Source of the DNA: Lineus longissimus
Lineage: Eukaryota > Nemertea > Pilidiophora > Heteronemertea > Lineidae
DNA length: 60,000 nt
Reading direction: 5' to 3'
Assembly: GCF_910592395.1 (NCBI RefSeq)
Contig: NC_088311.1
Location: 17,240,501 to 17,300,500, forward strand
How positions within the stretch are numbered: position 1 is the stretch's first letter; each line of letters opens with the position of its first letter. The position numbers and the translations under genes were made by a program. Under the pieces are notes generated by a model. It was not told the DNA's origin, ran no database searches, and worked only from the letters and a program-made list of their open reading frames with translations. Positions 20,522-32,330 of the stretch are shown one piece after another.

Positions 20522-21367
20522 TTCTTTCAAAGGTGAGGGCAGTGGGTTTTCCACCCCACTTCATGAATAAGAAGACAAGAATGAGATGTATGAACATTTC
20601 ATTGAGATGTATGAGTTCATCCTAATGGTGTGCCCTTATTTTCTGTCAGAATCCTTAGCAATTTTGCATGCTGGTACCTTTTTACCTGTAGAATACCAAG
20701 ACAGAGCCACTTTTTTTATATGGGTTGAGATTTTTTGGAGGAGGTGATCAGATTTTGAAAATAGGACCAAAATCGGAGGTCGTGAAAAGGTGAAAAACAT
20801 CAAAATTACCCTCAGTAATAATATATGTGAGAAAAAATCAGGTTCTGTCTTGGTGTTATATAGATAAATAACTATCAAATGCAAAAGGAATTTCTTCTAC
20901 ATCATTACCCAGTCCCACGATATGCTCGGATAAAATTTACACCCCAAATCCAAGATGGCCACCGTTTCCATGGCAACAGACCCCCTATTTTTCTTTTGAA
21001 AGGTGGAACTCTTTTCTTTTGTCATCATGAACAATCCCTGCAAGTATGAAGTCTATACTCTGAAAATTAAACAAAATAAATTTTTGAGTAGCCTCCCCCC
21101 TTAACACAGGTGGCCAGTTTTATATCCCCTGCGAAGCAATGATCATTATTTATTTTAATTGAAGCCGGAGCTATTTTATTTCCATTCGATATCACTCATA
21201 CATAAGAAATTTTGCTTGTCCCATCCGTAGTTAGTCAGGTAAATGAAAGGGGTCGCAGGTGATTACATGAATACTGTAATCACTGTTTAACCTGTATAAA
21301 GCTCAGCGCCTGTCATGATCTGCTAATGACAATTTTCACAAACCCCAGTATTTTTTTTCTTTTCCAG
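20522..21367. other. Flank of Mutator-like gene
   Basis: No gene. A motif AAATCCAAGATGGCCACCG near 20946 resembles AAATCCAATATGGCCGCCG near 46119, downstream of the other Mutator-like copy, so both may be subterminal sequence of the same transposon family. The stretch ends in the acceptor TTTTCCAG. Confidence 0.35.
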
Positions 21368-24300
21368 AGAGGAAGTTTATTTGTCCGCTGCACAGATTAT
21401 TTATTGCTTCAAGCGGATGGAAGTAACCTGCCATGCAAGCACTGCTGTCAATGCTGTTCCAGAGAAAGTGTCTCTGAAGGTAAGCAATGTAATGAAAATT
21501 ATTCTAATGGTTATTTGTACTTGTATGTGGTAGAAAAGGGACATGCCATGAAGTGTTGCTCTTTTGGACAATTTATTTTCATTCTCAAGTGGATGAGTGG
21601 GACTTTTAGTCGGTTGCAAAGAAAGGTTCTAGGTTGAAATTTTGGTTAAAAAGAAAAACATTTACTTCTGGTATTTTGGGGGAAAGTGTTAAAAGTGTAA
21701 GTAGCTCCTATGACTTTGTATTACCATTTTTTCAGACTTATCTGATTAATGTGATGGGAATGAAGTCACCAAGTTGGAGGATGAACATGGCTGCATCCGG
21801 TAAGGGAAGCGTGGTTAGTGCTTTATGTCTAAAAGAGAGCTCTTTACTCGGAACACTCAAGGAAGAGACAGTAAGTTAAATTGATTATTAACATCTCAAT
21901 TGCAGTGTGACCATGCTTAACCCTGTACAGGCTGGTGTTATTATTCTAATTTTGGCTCCGTGGCTCTGTCACATGGTTATGCGTCTAGTGCTTTTGCCTC
22001 CTTAATTGTAAAAGCTTCACAATTCTCTGCTGGCTAGTCTCTGTAGAAGGGGAGTAGAAGTTCATTCAAGTAACTTGATACCTTTTGGCTCCAGGCCAAA
22101 TGATGGAGATTTAGAGTTGAGGGGAAAAGGTGCACTGCGCAGGCCCACAGGTGTGTGGAAACACCCTTGCTCTCTCCTATCTAATCCAAAGCTGTTAAGA
22201 AGTCTTAAGACTGTAGTTGTTTCAGACTTCAACTGGCTAACTACCGGTATGGGTCAGTGGCTTATCATTTAAATGTTTCCATTATAAAACAGCAATTAGA
22301 TACCTTTCATTTGACAAATGTTATGTTATTTCAGATGGAGGCCATCATAAATTTCTTGAGGGATGAGTTGCCGCAGACAGAGATGATAACAATGATGAAT
22401 GTCTGTGTGCCAGAGGTGGGTCTGAAATTTGACAAATGGTCGGCCTTATTGATGGTATCTCTCTATGAAAGTAAAGCACATGACAGGCGAGAAACTTGAA
22501 GCGAATTGGTTTAAACTGACCGACTGCAACAAAATACAGTGCCGTGTGATAATTTTGAATCACTTCATGCATTGTCCTGTGGGTAGTCATGAAACAGTAA
22601 AAGACATACGTACAGAGATGGGTACATTTTCAGGCATTTGGAATAATTTGTGCTCAGGGGAGCGCAGTGGCACAACAGTTGAGCATCAACATTATGATCG
22701 TGGGGTCCTGGGTTCGATACCTGGCAGGTGCCACTTTGTAACTCTTACCTTGTTGATAGGCTGGGTAATGAAAGCTCTTTTAACCCTTAAACGGCCAGCG
22801 TCGCCGTTTGGCGACTTACGGCCGGACGGCGACTTAGACCAAACGCCTTTTCAGTTCCTTATAATAACACTATACGGCAGCACCGGGACTCGTAAACGTG
22901 TTCAATGGGTAAAGGAAGGTCAAGGCCGTTCATTCAACACAACTTTTCTATATGGTGCTGTAGAAAGTTTTCGGTGATTTTGATCGACAAATTCGCTATT
23001 GTTTCAAGGACTCTGTGACGTCAGGATGCCGAATCTAAGGAGACGAATGACTGTAAGTGATGTTGTAAACGAAATAGTTGCAGAAACGGACTCGGAAAAC
23101 GAGTATCTAGGTTCTGATGAAGATACTGACAGTCATGACAGTGATGACAATGACATGCTTGATGTACATGATGTACACATGGCTACTGGTGTATCCGACA
23201 TGTCTGATAGTGAGAGTGAAGGGGGTTCCCTTCCAGATGCCCCTGACTCTGAGCCTGTGAGTGATTCTCCTGATGATCAACCACCAATCTTGCCAGTAAG
23301 GGGGAGAAGAAGAGGCAGAGCCAGGGGAATGGGTCAGGCCAAGGCACCACCCCCACCTCCAGCCCCAGCCCAAGCCCAACTAAGAGGAAGAGTCAGGGGC
23401 AGAGGCCGTGGTTGCGGCCGTGGCGGCAGAGCTAGAGGCCCACTTATTGATGCTAGAGCAAGAGCTCTAGTTTGGCATCAACATGATAGAACTGTCCCAG
23501 TGTGGTGTCCTAAGTACACTAGAGCTTCTGGTGTTCCTGCAAATCGAGCAAATGTGCTGGCTGGACTGGAGCAAAACCTGTAGACTTTTTCTATAAATTT
23601 TTCCCGTTGGAGGCTATGGACATTATCGTGGCGGAAACCAATCGATATGCTCTTCAATTCTTCGATAACCCAACTGATCTCCCACCCAGTTCTCGCTACC
23701 TCGCTTGGGAAGATACTTCTTTACCGGAAATTCAAGTATACATAGCTATGCAACTGGGCATGGGCCTTTGCCAAAAGTCGCATGCTCGAGATTACCACGG
23801 TGGATTTTGGTTGACTGAAACCCGTAATTTTGGTGAACTGATGCCAAGGAATCGTTTCGACCTTCTCACCAGCTTCTTACATTTTGCTGACAACTCTCTT
23901 CAACCAGCAGCAGGAACCCCTGATTATGATCCACTGTACAAAATCACTCCTCTCCTTGAACTGATCAGACCAACATATCGTTGTTTTCGTTATTGGTACA
24001 CACCGGAACGCGAGTTATCAATAGATGAGAGTATGGTTCGCTTCAAAGGGAGGCTTTCGTTTCGTCAGTACATGCCTAAGAAACCCACCAAGTGGGGTAT
24101 CAAGGCTTGGGCTCTTTGTGAGAGTTCCTCAGGGTATTGCCTTGACTGGTATCCTTACACTGGCAAAGCCAATGTGACAGGACTTGGCCTCGGTAATGAT
24201 GTGGTGATGAAACTTACTGAAAATTATCGGGGTTATGGACATCACTTGTACACTGACAATTTCTATACATCATCAATGCTTGCTCTCAACCTGATGGATG

Positions 24301-25720
24301 AAGATATAGGTCTGTGTGGTACATCAAGGTCCAATAGAGTTGGTTGGCCTGCAAATTTTCAGACATTTTCTTACAAAAGGGGGAACATCCAAGATACAAG
24401 CAGAGTGACAATCTTCTTGCTTGCACCTGGGAAGATAACAAACGGGTCAATATGTTGTCCACTGTTCACGGTAATGGTGTTACACAACATCAGATCAGGG
24501 ATAAGAAGGAACGGACTGGTTTTCGTGTAGTCAATAAACCAGACTGTGTTGTAGAATACAACAAATATATGGGCGGCGTAGATCTACACGACCAATTTCT
24601 TACATATTATAACTTTCCGCATTGGAGTCATAAATGGTACTTGCCGCTGTACTATAGACTACGTGAAACTGCCATCGTCAATGACTACATTTTGTATAAG
24701 AAAGTGAACCCTACTTCTAGAATAACCCACTTGAAATTCATTCAGGAGGTCATTGATGGACTCACAGAAGGAGTACATTCTTTTCGTAAAAGACGTGGAC
24801 GCACCAGTGACGCAGGAGTAGCAGAGGCACGTCTTGTGGATAGGCACTTTGGATGGGTACCTAAAGAAGGACATAGACCAGACTGTATGGTATGTTTAGA
24901 CAGAAAGGTCAAACGAGTTCAGACCAGAGATGGTTGTAGACAGTGCAACGTGGCTTTGTGTTGGCCAGGGTGCTTCGAGATTTTCCACACTGAAAAAGTC
25001 TACAAACGTGCTGGTGCACGACTTCATCAGGAACAACCTGCTAGGGCACAAAAATACTAAAACTACTGCAGTTATATGTGAGTGGAGTTATTCTATGTTA
25101 CAGACAATTGAATAGGAACATTTCATACAGAAATATCATCTGAATTATTGTTTTTTCAGAAATTTTCATTTGACAAAACTTCTGAAAATTTGGCAGAAAA
25201 TTATGTTCTTGACAAAAAAATTCCCAAAAAATTATTAACAAGTTTATATGATGTTTTCTTTGAATCAGAAATAGACAGTTCATGCAATTCTGAACAACTT
25301 TCATATACATTGTAACCTTGTAGGACCATTAGAAATAATTTTGTTAAATATTCAAAATTACCTTACCGAATTTTTTAATTCTTTTCAGGGAAATTTGGCC
25401 GTGGAAAAGGGCAAAATTGGGGAACTTTGGCCGTTTAAGAGTATGATAAGGATGCAGTGGACAATCAAGTGACATATTTTCGTGTTTCCCAACAAAATCA
25501 GCACAAATAACGATAATAACAAGGAGTTTTATATGGCGCTTTAACCCTTAATTTGTTATCAAATAAAGCTTTATCGTCACATCATAGATGAAATTTTATA
25601 ATTTGGTTTTTCCAGGCTATGATTTGTTTAGTACAGCACTGCGAGGGACTTAACAAAATTGAGGCGGAAATGTTCTTGAGGCAGTGTCTGTGCATGGAAG
25701 AAACAGAAACCTTGGATTGA
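21368..25720 (+). CDS. Spliced exons, 3' half of a gene of unknown function
   Basis: Four exons with good splice sites join in phase: 21368-21479 (frame EEVYLSAAQIIYCFKRMEV, donor GTAAGC), 21736-21870 (TYLINVMGMKSPSW, donor GTAAGT), 22335-22415 (MEAIINFLRDELPQTEM, donor GTGGGT) and 25616-25720 (AMICLVQHCEGLNKIEAEMF, TGA). After the first exon all boundaries are phase 0. The last two join as NVCVPE-AMICLV; a P-E-A hydrophobic stretch like this is common at the C-terminus of transposon-derived or vertnin-like proteins (weak memory). It may be the end of the gene starting at 15262. The first exon needs two leading bases from an upstream exon, and I could not prove a link. The piggyBac at 22784 lies in the last intron. 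Confidence 0.4.
22655..22740 (+). repeat. tRNA-like SINE head or tRNA relic
   Basis: GGGAGCGCAGTGGCACAACAG followed by GGGTTCGATACC forms an A-box/B-box pair with tRNA-like spacing. Acceptor-stem pairing is poor and no CCA-adjacent cloverleaf can be drawn, so this is a SINE head or pseudogene rather than a tRNA gene. Confidence 0.35.
22784..25440 (+). mobile_element. piggyBac element 1, decayed
   Basis: TTAA (22780-22783) precedes CCCTTAAACGGCCA. The right end carries TGGCCGTTTAAG (to about 25437), an inverted match of 12 bp, but the expected GGG-TTAA is degraded (AGTATGATAA). It encloses a single piggyBac-type transposase pseudogene and lies between exons at 22415 and 25616 of the spliced gene. 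Confidence 0.7.
23026..25060 (+). pseudogene. piggyBac transposase with two frameshifts
   Basis: The N-terminal frame 23026-23583 holds an acidic Ser/Asp region and an arginine-glycine-rich tract (RGRVRGRGRGCGRGGRARG) unusual for the family. It then shifts frame at an A run near 23571. The middle frame carries NRYALQFF, LSIDESMVRFKGR and YTDNFYTS. A second shift lies in AAAAGGGGG near 24376-24384. The last frame carries YMGGVDLHDQF and a C-terminal cysteine-rich domain (CMVCLDRK...CRQCNVALC). The three aspartate-bearing motifs are those of the piggyBac DDD triad, all retained. Both lesions are one-base slips in homopolymers, so this is a recently dead copy of DDE_Tnp_1_7 type. Confidence 0.8.
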
Positions 25721-26942
25721 GGATTTATTTCATAAGTGAATGGATTATAATGGATTATACACGTTCCGGATTAGACTAGTTCATGCTGCAACTGACATTT
25801 TTGCAGGTGCCCAACCGTATACGATTCCTTGATGTCTTCCTTGGATTTTACATTATATTATGTCATTTTCGCCAACATCGGGTTTTGGCGCCAAGACGTT
25901 TGTTCCTTGAATGATTGATTTAAATGCCGAATGTGGTCAGTTTTAATTTATATCGCTGGTGTCTACCCAAACAATTTTAGATGCTTTCTGCTGAATCTTC
26001 TACTACTACGGTTTTTACTGGGGGGTTTCATCGATGTTTTTTGGTAGAGTGTGACTCTAAAGTAATACTGCAATGCAGTATTTTTGTTCTTCCTCTGGTT
26101 CACCTATAAACAATTTTTTCCAATCATGTTTGATGCATTAGTTTAATGTTTAATGCATTAGTATAGTACTCGCGGTACACGTTAGACCTTATTGTGTGGT
26201 GTATTTGTGTCCCTTGGGATCTGCAGAAGACTATATTTAGTTTTATTCATAGTTTGCAGAGGGCACTGCAGTTTGATTAGCGCTTGTACAGCGTCACAGT
26301 ACACAAACTGTTGGGGAAAAAACATTATTTCAAAATGACTGACTGGTCGGTCACCGGGATTCAAGAGGTTGACTGCGCACCATTGGTCATTGGGCAAGAA
26401 CCACAATGTTCAAGTTTTGAATATAAAGTTAAAATAAAAGATTGAGGTGTGTCGTGTAATCAAGCCATGTGCTAATTCATTTATGCGTCACTCGTTAATC
26501 ATCTTCTGTAATAATTTGTATGAGTAATCTGGGAAAGGTTTTGAAAAATGGCGTCCATAAAGTACATTTACATTCTTCGTTCGTGCCTCATCTCAACTAG
26601 AGCCCTTTGACGAGAGGTAATGGCTTTTTCTGGCATTTATCTGAAAAACTTGACTTTCCTGAGAACTGTGACAACGCCCAAGTTGTAGGGTAATTACACA
26701 TCTCTTCAAGTCCCAAGATAACATTCATTGAGTTAAGCTGAAATCAGTGAGACAGTGAACTGAATGGCTGCAAGAATTACCAGCAAGTGCTTGTGCCGGT
26801 AACATTTTTATCTGACAACAACCGTTTTTGGGCCTTTTTGGAGCTTATTTGACCTTATTATATATGAGAGTAGTAGACAGATCAAGTTGTTGACAAAATT
26901 TTAAAAGCCGTTTTCCTGCAATTGCCACCGTGATTATGTATC
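25721..26942. other. Noncoding stretch
   Basis: No gene recognised on either strand. It separates the spliced gene's TGA from the Gypsy LTR. Confidence 0.4.
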
Positions 26943-27184
26943 TGTGACAAACCCCAGGTTTTGGTCTTCAAAGACGTTTAGATCCGCCAGGGGGCGACGC
27001 TTTTAAGCCTGCACCATTTTGTACCCAACATACTATTTTTACTCGTCCAGATACTTTGTATAATTGTAACTCTGAGTATGATTGTTTTATGTTAACAATA
27101 AGTTTAAAAGACATTTGAGCGTTGAAAGACATTTGAGCGTTGAGAGTCATTTGTTGACGACCGGGAGCCGTCGGTATCGTCACA
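26943..27184 (+). repeat. 5' LTR
   Basis: A 242-bp segment begins TGTGACAAACC and ends ATCGTCACA, giving 6-bp inverted ends (TGTGAC/GTCACA). It is followed with no gap by a primer-binding site. Boundaries are inferred from these ends because no 3' LTR is available for comparison. Confidence 0.6.
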
Positions 27185-27202
27185 TGGGGGCTCGTCCAGG
27201 AG
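27185..27202 (+). promoter_or_regulatory. Primer-binding site, tRNA-Pro type
   Basis: TGGGGGCTCGTCCAGGAG immediately follows the LTR. The first 13 bases equal the classical primer site complementary to the 3' end of tRNA-Pro; later bases differ slightly. Confidence 0.65.
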
Positions 27203-27675
27203 TGTTTTATTGTGAGGTGATTTTCAACTTTTCACCGTTCTTGTAAAATCGGCTCGTTCATGTGCATTACCTCTGCACTGACGTGTATCTGAGAAAACCA
27301 CGAGGTTTGGGTGCTGAATGGCATATAATGCATGCATGTGTACATTTTTACGTGTACATTGTCACTGCTAACTTGGGCTAAGTGACTTTGGACCCCATTG
27401 AGTTGGTGATTCATTGTATTGCTGCCTGCATTTTTAAATGCACAGTTTATACTTTTGATTGTCCTGATGTTTGGACAGTAACCTTACTTGTAGCACACAG
27501 TGCTGTTTATTGCTCGACTCTTTTTGTTGATGTACAGGTACTTTTGTGTCAGAATTTTGATCTGAGTCGTCCGGCACTTGGACATGTCATGTACTGTACT
27601 TGTGTAAGAGTGAGTTGTTGATGTCACCATAGCTTGTGACTTGTGTCATGTGACACTGCAGTATTAAGTACTGTT

Positions 27676-27990
27676 TGGCAGGTTTAGTCTGTCGTTTAGT
27701 GTTTTGTTAATTCTAGCAAGTTGTTGGTTATGACGACCGGTAGAACGCCTGGTTTTGCGCGTTCTTGGCAGGTTTAGCTTGTCATTTGTGTGTTTTGCTA
27801 CTAAGCAAGGGTTGATCAAAGATGATCAGTGTAACGCCTGATTTTGTGGTTATTGGCAGGTTTAGCCCGTCATTTGTGTGTGTTGCTAATTTTGGTAAGG
27901 TTTGGTCGAAACGACCTATATGCAACGCCTGGTTTTGAGCGTGCTTGGCAGGTTTAGCCTGTATGTAACTTGTGTTCTGCCAATTTGGGC
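27676..27990 (+). repeat. ~90-bp tandem repeat in the retrotransposon leader
   Basis: TGGCAGGTTTAG recurs at 27676, 27766, 27854 and 27946 (periods 90, 88, 92). Between them AACGCCTG(G/A)TTTTG and a GTCATTTGTGTGT-like stretch also repeat. Copies are diverged; the array lies between the primer site and gag. Confidence 0.75.
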
Positions 27991-28209
27991 AGTGTGGGTC
28001 AAGGTGATGAGGACTTATCAGTTGTTAGTTCTTTCATGTTGAACTAAACAGTCGGTTTGAACTGTTTTTGGTGATACAACTGGTAGTCCTTGGGTGTTGT
28101 GAAAACCTAATCGTTATATGATCAATGACTGTGTGGTTTTCCCCATCAATGTAGGCCCTGTATTTTGTGTACTTTCTTGCTTCTTAGCCTAGTCAACTCT
28201 AGTATAACC

Positions 28210-29000
28210 ATGCCATTTGATCTAAAGAAATTTGTGGCTGACCCCAAATGGGATCAGTTGTTAACTTTGAAGAAGGGTGATTTGGTTTCTATAGCTTCTC
28301 ATTACAAGATCGCTCTTGATAGTGAAGTACGGCGTGGGAAATTCTTGAGTCTTTTGATCGAGGGTCTAGAGGAAGCTGGTCTTGTTACTATTAATGAGAT
28401 TGAGTGTGAGGATGATGAAGAAGAGGAACATGAGAGTGAGGCCGTTGTGCTTTCGCGTCTCAAGTTGCATGAATTGGAACAGGAGTTTAAAATGAGAGAG
28501 TCAGAGATGAAGCATAAAATGAATGTTAAGGCTGCTGAGGCAGACTGTCTTTTAGCTATAAAAGAAAAAGAGTGGGCACAAGCTTTGAAACTTAGGGAAA
28601 TTGATTTAGAGGAGGGAAGACTCCGGGTTTCACGACATACTGGTAGTGCTTCCAGGGCTATGTCTGGGTCAGGTTATCATGGTTTTGACGCTAGTAGAAA
28701 CGTGAGACTTGTGCCACCTTTCGAGGAAAGGACGTAGACAAGTTTTTTAGTCACTTTGAGAACGTAGCCACCAGTTTGAAATGGCCAAGTGAGGTTTCGG
28801 CCTTGTTGGTCCAGAGTGTTTTGAAGGGTAAAGCTCAGGAAGCGCACTCTAGCTTGTCTCTTGAAGATGCGAGTGATTATTTGAGGGTCAAAAAGGCAGT
28901 TTTGAAGGCGTACGAGTTGGTGCCTGAGGCGTTCCGCCAGAAATTTAGAATTCAGAAGAAAACTGATTCCCAGATTCCGGACGCTTTGTCACGGATCTAG
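28210..29000 (+). pseudogene. Gag (SCAN-like) with frameshift, fused to RNase H end
   Basis: From ATG 28210 (MPFDLKKFVADPKWDQLL) through a charged coiled-coil region (about 28440-28630) to NVRLVPPFEE, then a one-base loss in GGAAAGGACG near 28727 gives an early TAG (28735). The shifted frame continues DVDKFFSHFENVATSLKWP and KAYELVPEAFRQKF, the SCAN-like capsid segment typical of marine Gypsy gags. It ends in SQIPDALSRI and TAG at 28998. Structural particle protein in origin; not functional here. Confidence 0.65.
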
Positions 29001-29605
29001 GATATGATTCTAGTGGACAATCTTGAGGACTTTGATTTCGGACATTCGAGTTGTTTGTGCTGTACATATCGGACAATAGTGATCGATAATAGAAAATTGT
29101 GTGGATTTTGATACGAATCAGGACACTCTTCGTGTCTTGCGCGAAAAAGATGTGATCGAGTAAAATTATTTCAAAATGTGACACTGTTTGAATTCTTTGT
29201 GTTTTCAATTCACATGTTGGCTAATTCAAGCCCTCTGTAGTTGTACTAACGTTACAGTATTGAAAATTGTGTTTTTCAGTCGACTTTTGTGTTCTATATA
29301 CATGTATGTGCATGTATGTACATTTTTGCCCAATATTCCCTGTGTTTGGGAATTTCTAAGTTTGAGAATTGGGGAGCAAGAATTTTAGCTCTAAATGCGG
29401 ATTTTTGAGTGCATTTATAGTACTGTAATTTGGTTTCAAGTATTTGCCATACATGTATAGCCAGTTTAGTGAATTATCCTCGTGCCTGAGAAAAAGAGTG
29501 TTTGGCAAGCACTTTACTGTATCTATGAATACATGTCGAAATGGGTGGAATTTCTACCTCTCTTTTACTAGTACTTTACAATCTGGTATTTTGGCAATAT
29601 CAAAT
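29001..29605. other. Noncoding stretch
   Basis: AT-rich, no recognised gene or repeat boundary. The 3' LTR expected here is absent. Confidence 0.4.
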
Positions 29606-30060
29606 TCATTTACTGTACACAAAACGACTATTGACACTATATACCCATGTTTATAATTAGGGTCCCTTGTTAACAAAATACTGTGAGTAGGCTCCGCCAA
29701 TCACAACACAAAGTGACCTTTATATTCACAAAGAGAACTTTGTCTATTAACCAACTTGAACCAGAACCACCTAGTACAAAGCTCCGCCAACAAAAAATAG
29801 TAGGCTCCGTCAATCACAAAACAAAGTGACCCTTTTATTCACATGAAGAACTTTGTCTATTAACCAACTTGAACCAAAACCGCATAGTACTAGGCTCCGC
29901 CGACCAACGATAGTAGGCTCCGCCAATCACAACACAAAGTGACCTTTATATTCACAAAAAGAACTGTCTATTAACCAACTTGAACCAAAACCGCATAGTA
30001 CTAGGCTCCGCCGACCAACGATAGTATGCTCCGCCAATCACAACACAAAGTGACTCCTCC
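29606..30060 (+). repeat. Satellite block with ~112-bp units
   Basis: A leader TCATTTACTGTACACAAAAC (also at about 32331) is followed by roughly three units, each GTAGGCTCCGCCAATCACAA, then AAAGTGACCTTTATATTCAC, TTTGTCTATTAACCAACTTG and CATAGTACTAGGCTCCGCCG. Units differ by small indels. Further units occur at 32395, 33840-34050, 34300-34460 and 46245-46370. Confidence 0.8.
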
Positions 30061-30063
30061 AGC

Positions 30064-31214
30064 ATGGACACCTCCCACCGTGCAATTGACACCCTCGCTC
30101 CCAACTATGCTAACGCCCTAATTAACGACTCCTCCACACCGGACTTCTTCCTCGTCTGTCAAAAACGTACTGCCCTAAACCAAATAGCCCAAAACCTTGA
30201 TACCTAGTCGGACCTCGCCCACCATTTTAAGTTACAATACTCCATCCTCTTCAATCATATGTCTGTTATAATCCGCATCTATTATTTCCGCCTCAGTTAT
30301 TGATTACGACACCCTTATTCACCAACTCCAACTCATCAGCATCCTTTGGCCCAAACTCAATTTAATCTCCCCGACTCAAGCCCACAGCCACGACACCTTC
30401 TTTCGCTAATACTTCTGCGAGCTCTACCTCACCCAACTAAATGGTCACTGAGATCTGAAACCCGCAGATGCTCCCGATTTCCCGTATTTCTCATATTTCG
30501 GATAAACTTAAATCATTTCATTCCACCTGAAGAAAATGTGCAACTTACTAAAATGGGTTCCTTCCCTAACTTTGGCTCATTTGGCTCCGTCAACACGAAC
30601 TCTAGCATCAACGTACAACTCAATGAGATATTTCTACATCGGTTCAGAAGAGGATATTCGACGATACAGAGATGGATCCCAACGCAGAGGCACTGTCGCC
30701 GGAGCCGATACGTCCCATCAGGCGTCCCGCTTCTCTGCGTACAACCACGAGTGATTCGGCCATTAACACCTATGGTGACCAACCAGTTTCTACAGCACAT
30801 TATGATGATATAACTCCATCAACGTCATCTCATTCAGATCCAAATGAGTACATAATGGTGGGAAGAGACGGAATGCCTCAAATTAACAATCCACTAAGTA
30901 TGACCGCTATTGCGAACCCTCTTGTAGGGCCCCAAGTTCAAAGTACCCCGTCAACTTCGCATGAATACATTAAGTTGGAAAGCCTCCCACCACCTAACGT
31001 GACACGTATACCACCCAAGACTCCCGCGCCGACGAGAAAAAGCAAAAGGCTCATCTCCAAATATGACTTCCCACTCCCAGAACCAAGAAAATCATTGGGG
31101 GATCCAAATAATGACTCTGAAGCAGATTCTGCCGACGATCAATCCATTAATTCAATTCTTACTGCCTCAGAACAGGAACATGGCACCGCACGTGCCTCTA
31201 GTTCAGTAGCGTGA
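30064..31214 (+). CDS. Exon-like frames of an unclassified element, Pro/Ser-rich
   Basis: ATG at 30064 opens MDTSHRAIDTLAPNYANALI, ending at TAG about 30207. A block at 30218-30440 reappears at 46640-46862. The frame 30672-31214 encodes a 180-residue Pro/Ser/Thr-rich polypeptide (MDPNAEALSPEP..., PPKTPAPTRKSKRLISKYDF) ending TGA. The segment precedes the Ulp1 exon, so these may be exons of one transposon gene. I recognise no domain and splice joins are unproven. Confidence 0.3.
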
Positions 31215-31597
31215 CATCTTACTTTACCAAAATCCCTCCCCAAATCTCGAATTTCTCCGCATAAGTAGTTCATTACTGGGACAAAACTAAACAAAAACCA
31301 AATTGAAATCACACCGAAACCTATTTTAACCAAAACGGTAAGCAATGATACATATAACCAATCCTCGCCTATTTCTTCTTTTAGGAAATAACTTGCACAC
31401 TTGTCAGGGATGAAAAGCATTGGAGGTGCTGTGTTTTGCCAAGTTAGCTTCTTCAGCATACATTGCGAAGTTTTGGGTGGATTTATAAGTGATATTCTTG
31501 GCAAAATTTGTACTTTTCTGACGATGATTCCCCGGATCATCTCACTTCGGTATACTGATAAATCAGTTCATTGTGCTCTTCGCATTATATATTTCAG

Positions 31598-32227
31598 GGT
31601 AAGGTGGGAAACGATCTAAAAGGAATATGTCGAAGTCCTATTACCCAAAACGAGTCAAGGAAGCGCCATTATTTTGTACCGTGTAACACTGGTCATCACT
31701 GGGTGTTGCTAGTCGTTGATACGCAGCGTAGAAAGTGTTTTGTCTTCGACAGCGTATATGAATGCCGTGATGAACGCCGGGATTACATTATGCAAATATT
31801 CCTTTCAATACACGGCAACGAGTTCACGTTTTCAAAGTGCACTAAAAAAACATGTTACCAGAAGGACACTTCTTCGTGTGGACTTGTGTGCGTCCGACAT
31901 GCGGAATATTTCGTAATGAGCTATGTGTCCAAAGTCTGTCCATGGATTATGGACGTCATGGCACAACATGAAGCTACGACACACTTGCAAAACTATAGGC
32001 TGTACAGAAAACACCGTTTGTACGATTTATCGATAATGCATAACCAAACTGGCGACGAAATCGAATACACCACCGATAACGACTGTTTGGTTGTTGACCC
32101 ACCAAAATCGGACTCTGGTGATGTCGCATCACATCGTGCTGACGGTGATGACAAATGTCCCAAATTTAACTCTTTAGCACCGTCGCTGCAGCAGCCACAA
32201 GTGAAGGGTTGTTCAATTGTACTTTGA
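31598..32227 (+). CDS. Ulp1/C48-type cysteine protease exon
   Basis: Acceptor ATATATATTTCAG at 31597 leads into GKVGNDLKGICRSPIT. GHHWVLLVVD supplies histidine, CFVFDSV aspartate, and KDTSSCGLVCVRHAE the cysteine with the preceding small residues, together the H-D-C arrangement of SUMO-protease-like (C48) peptidases. A variable tail (VVDPPKSDSGDVASH) runs to TGA at 32225. The N-terminal exon is not identified. Ulp1-like proteases are often carried by eukaryotic DNA transposons, and the flanking direct repeats (29606, 32331) support that this is transposon cargo. No stop interrupts the domain. Confidence 0.6.
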   Translation, partial: GKVGNDLKGICRSPITQNESRKRHYFVPCNTGHHWVLLVVDTQRRKCFVFDSVYECRDERRDYIMQIFLSIHGNEFTFSKCTKKTCYQKDTSSCGLVCVRHAEYFVMSYVSKVCPWIMDVMAQHEATTHLQNYRLYRKHRLYDLSIMHNQTGDEIEYTTDNDCLVVDPPKSDSGDVASHRADGDDKCPKFNSLAPSLQQPQVKGCSIVL

Positions 32228-32330
32228 TGACTGCATGAAGGTGTGTAAACGTAAGGTAGCTGCAGAATCGAATTCGATACTCGAGACTCCGACAAAAAAG
32301 ACACATTGGAATTATAGAAATCTCTTTGAT

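Larger units (their letters stand above)
26943..29000 (+). mobile_element. Gypsy-type LTR retrotransposon, internally deleted
   Basis: 5' LTR, primer-binding site, ~1 kb leader, gag, and a scrap of RNase H end are present in order. Protease, most of reverse transcriptase, integrase and the 3' LTR are missing. At about 28955 gag (RQKFR) passes without a break into SQIPDALSRI, the ADALSR motif that ends the RNase H region of Gypsy pol, so one deletion removed the intervening pol. I found no second TGTGAC...GTCACA copy downstream. Confidence 0.55.

Noticed and set aside
22655-22740. tRNA gene with GGTTCGATACC B-box
   Set aside because: Cloverleaf cannot be completed and the sequence continues as repeat; SINE head preferred.
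29606-30060. CRISPR-like array
   Set aside because: Units are contiguous ~112-bp satellite without unique spacers, in a eukaryotic genome.
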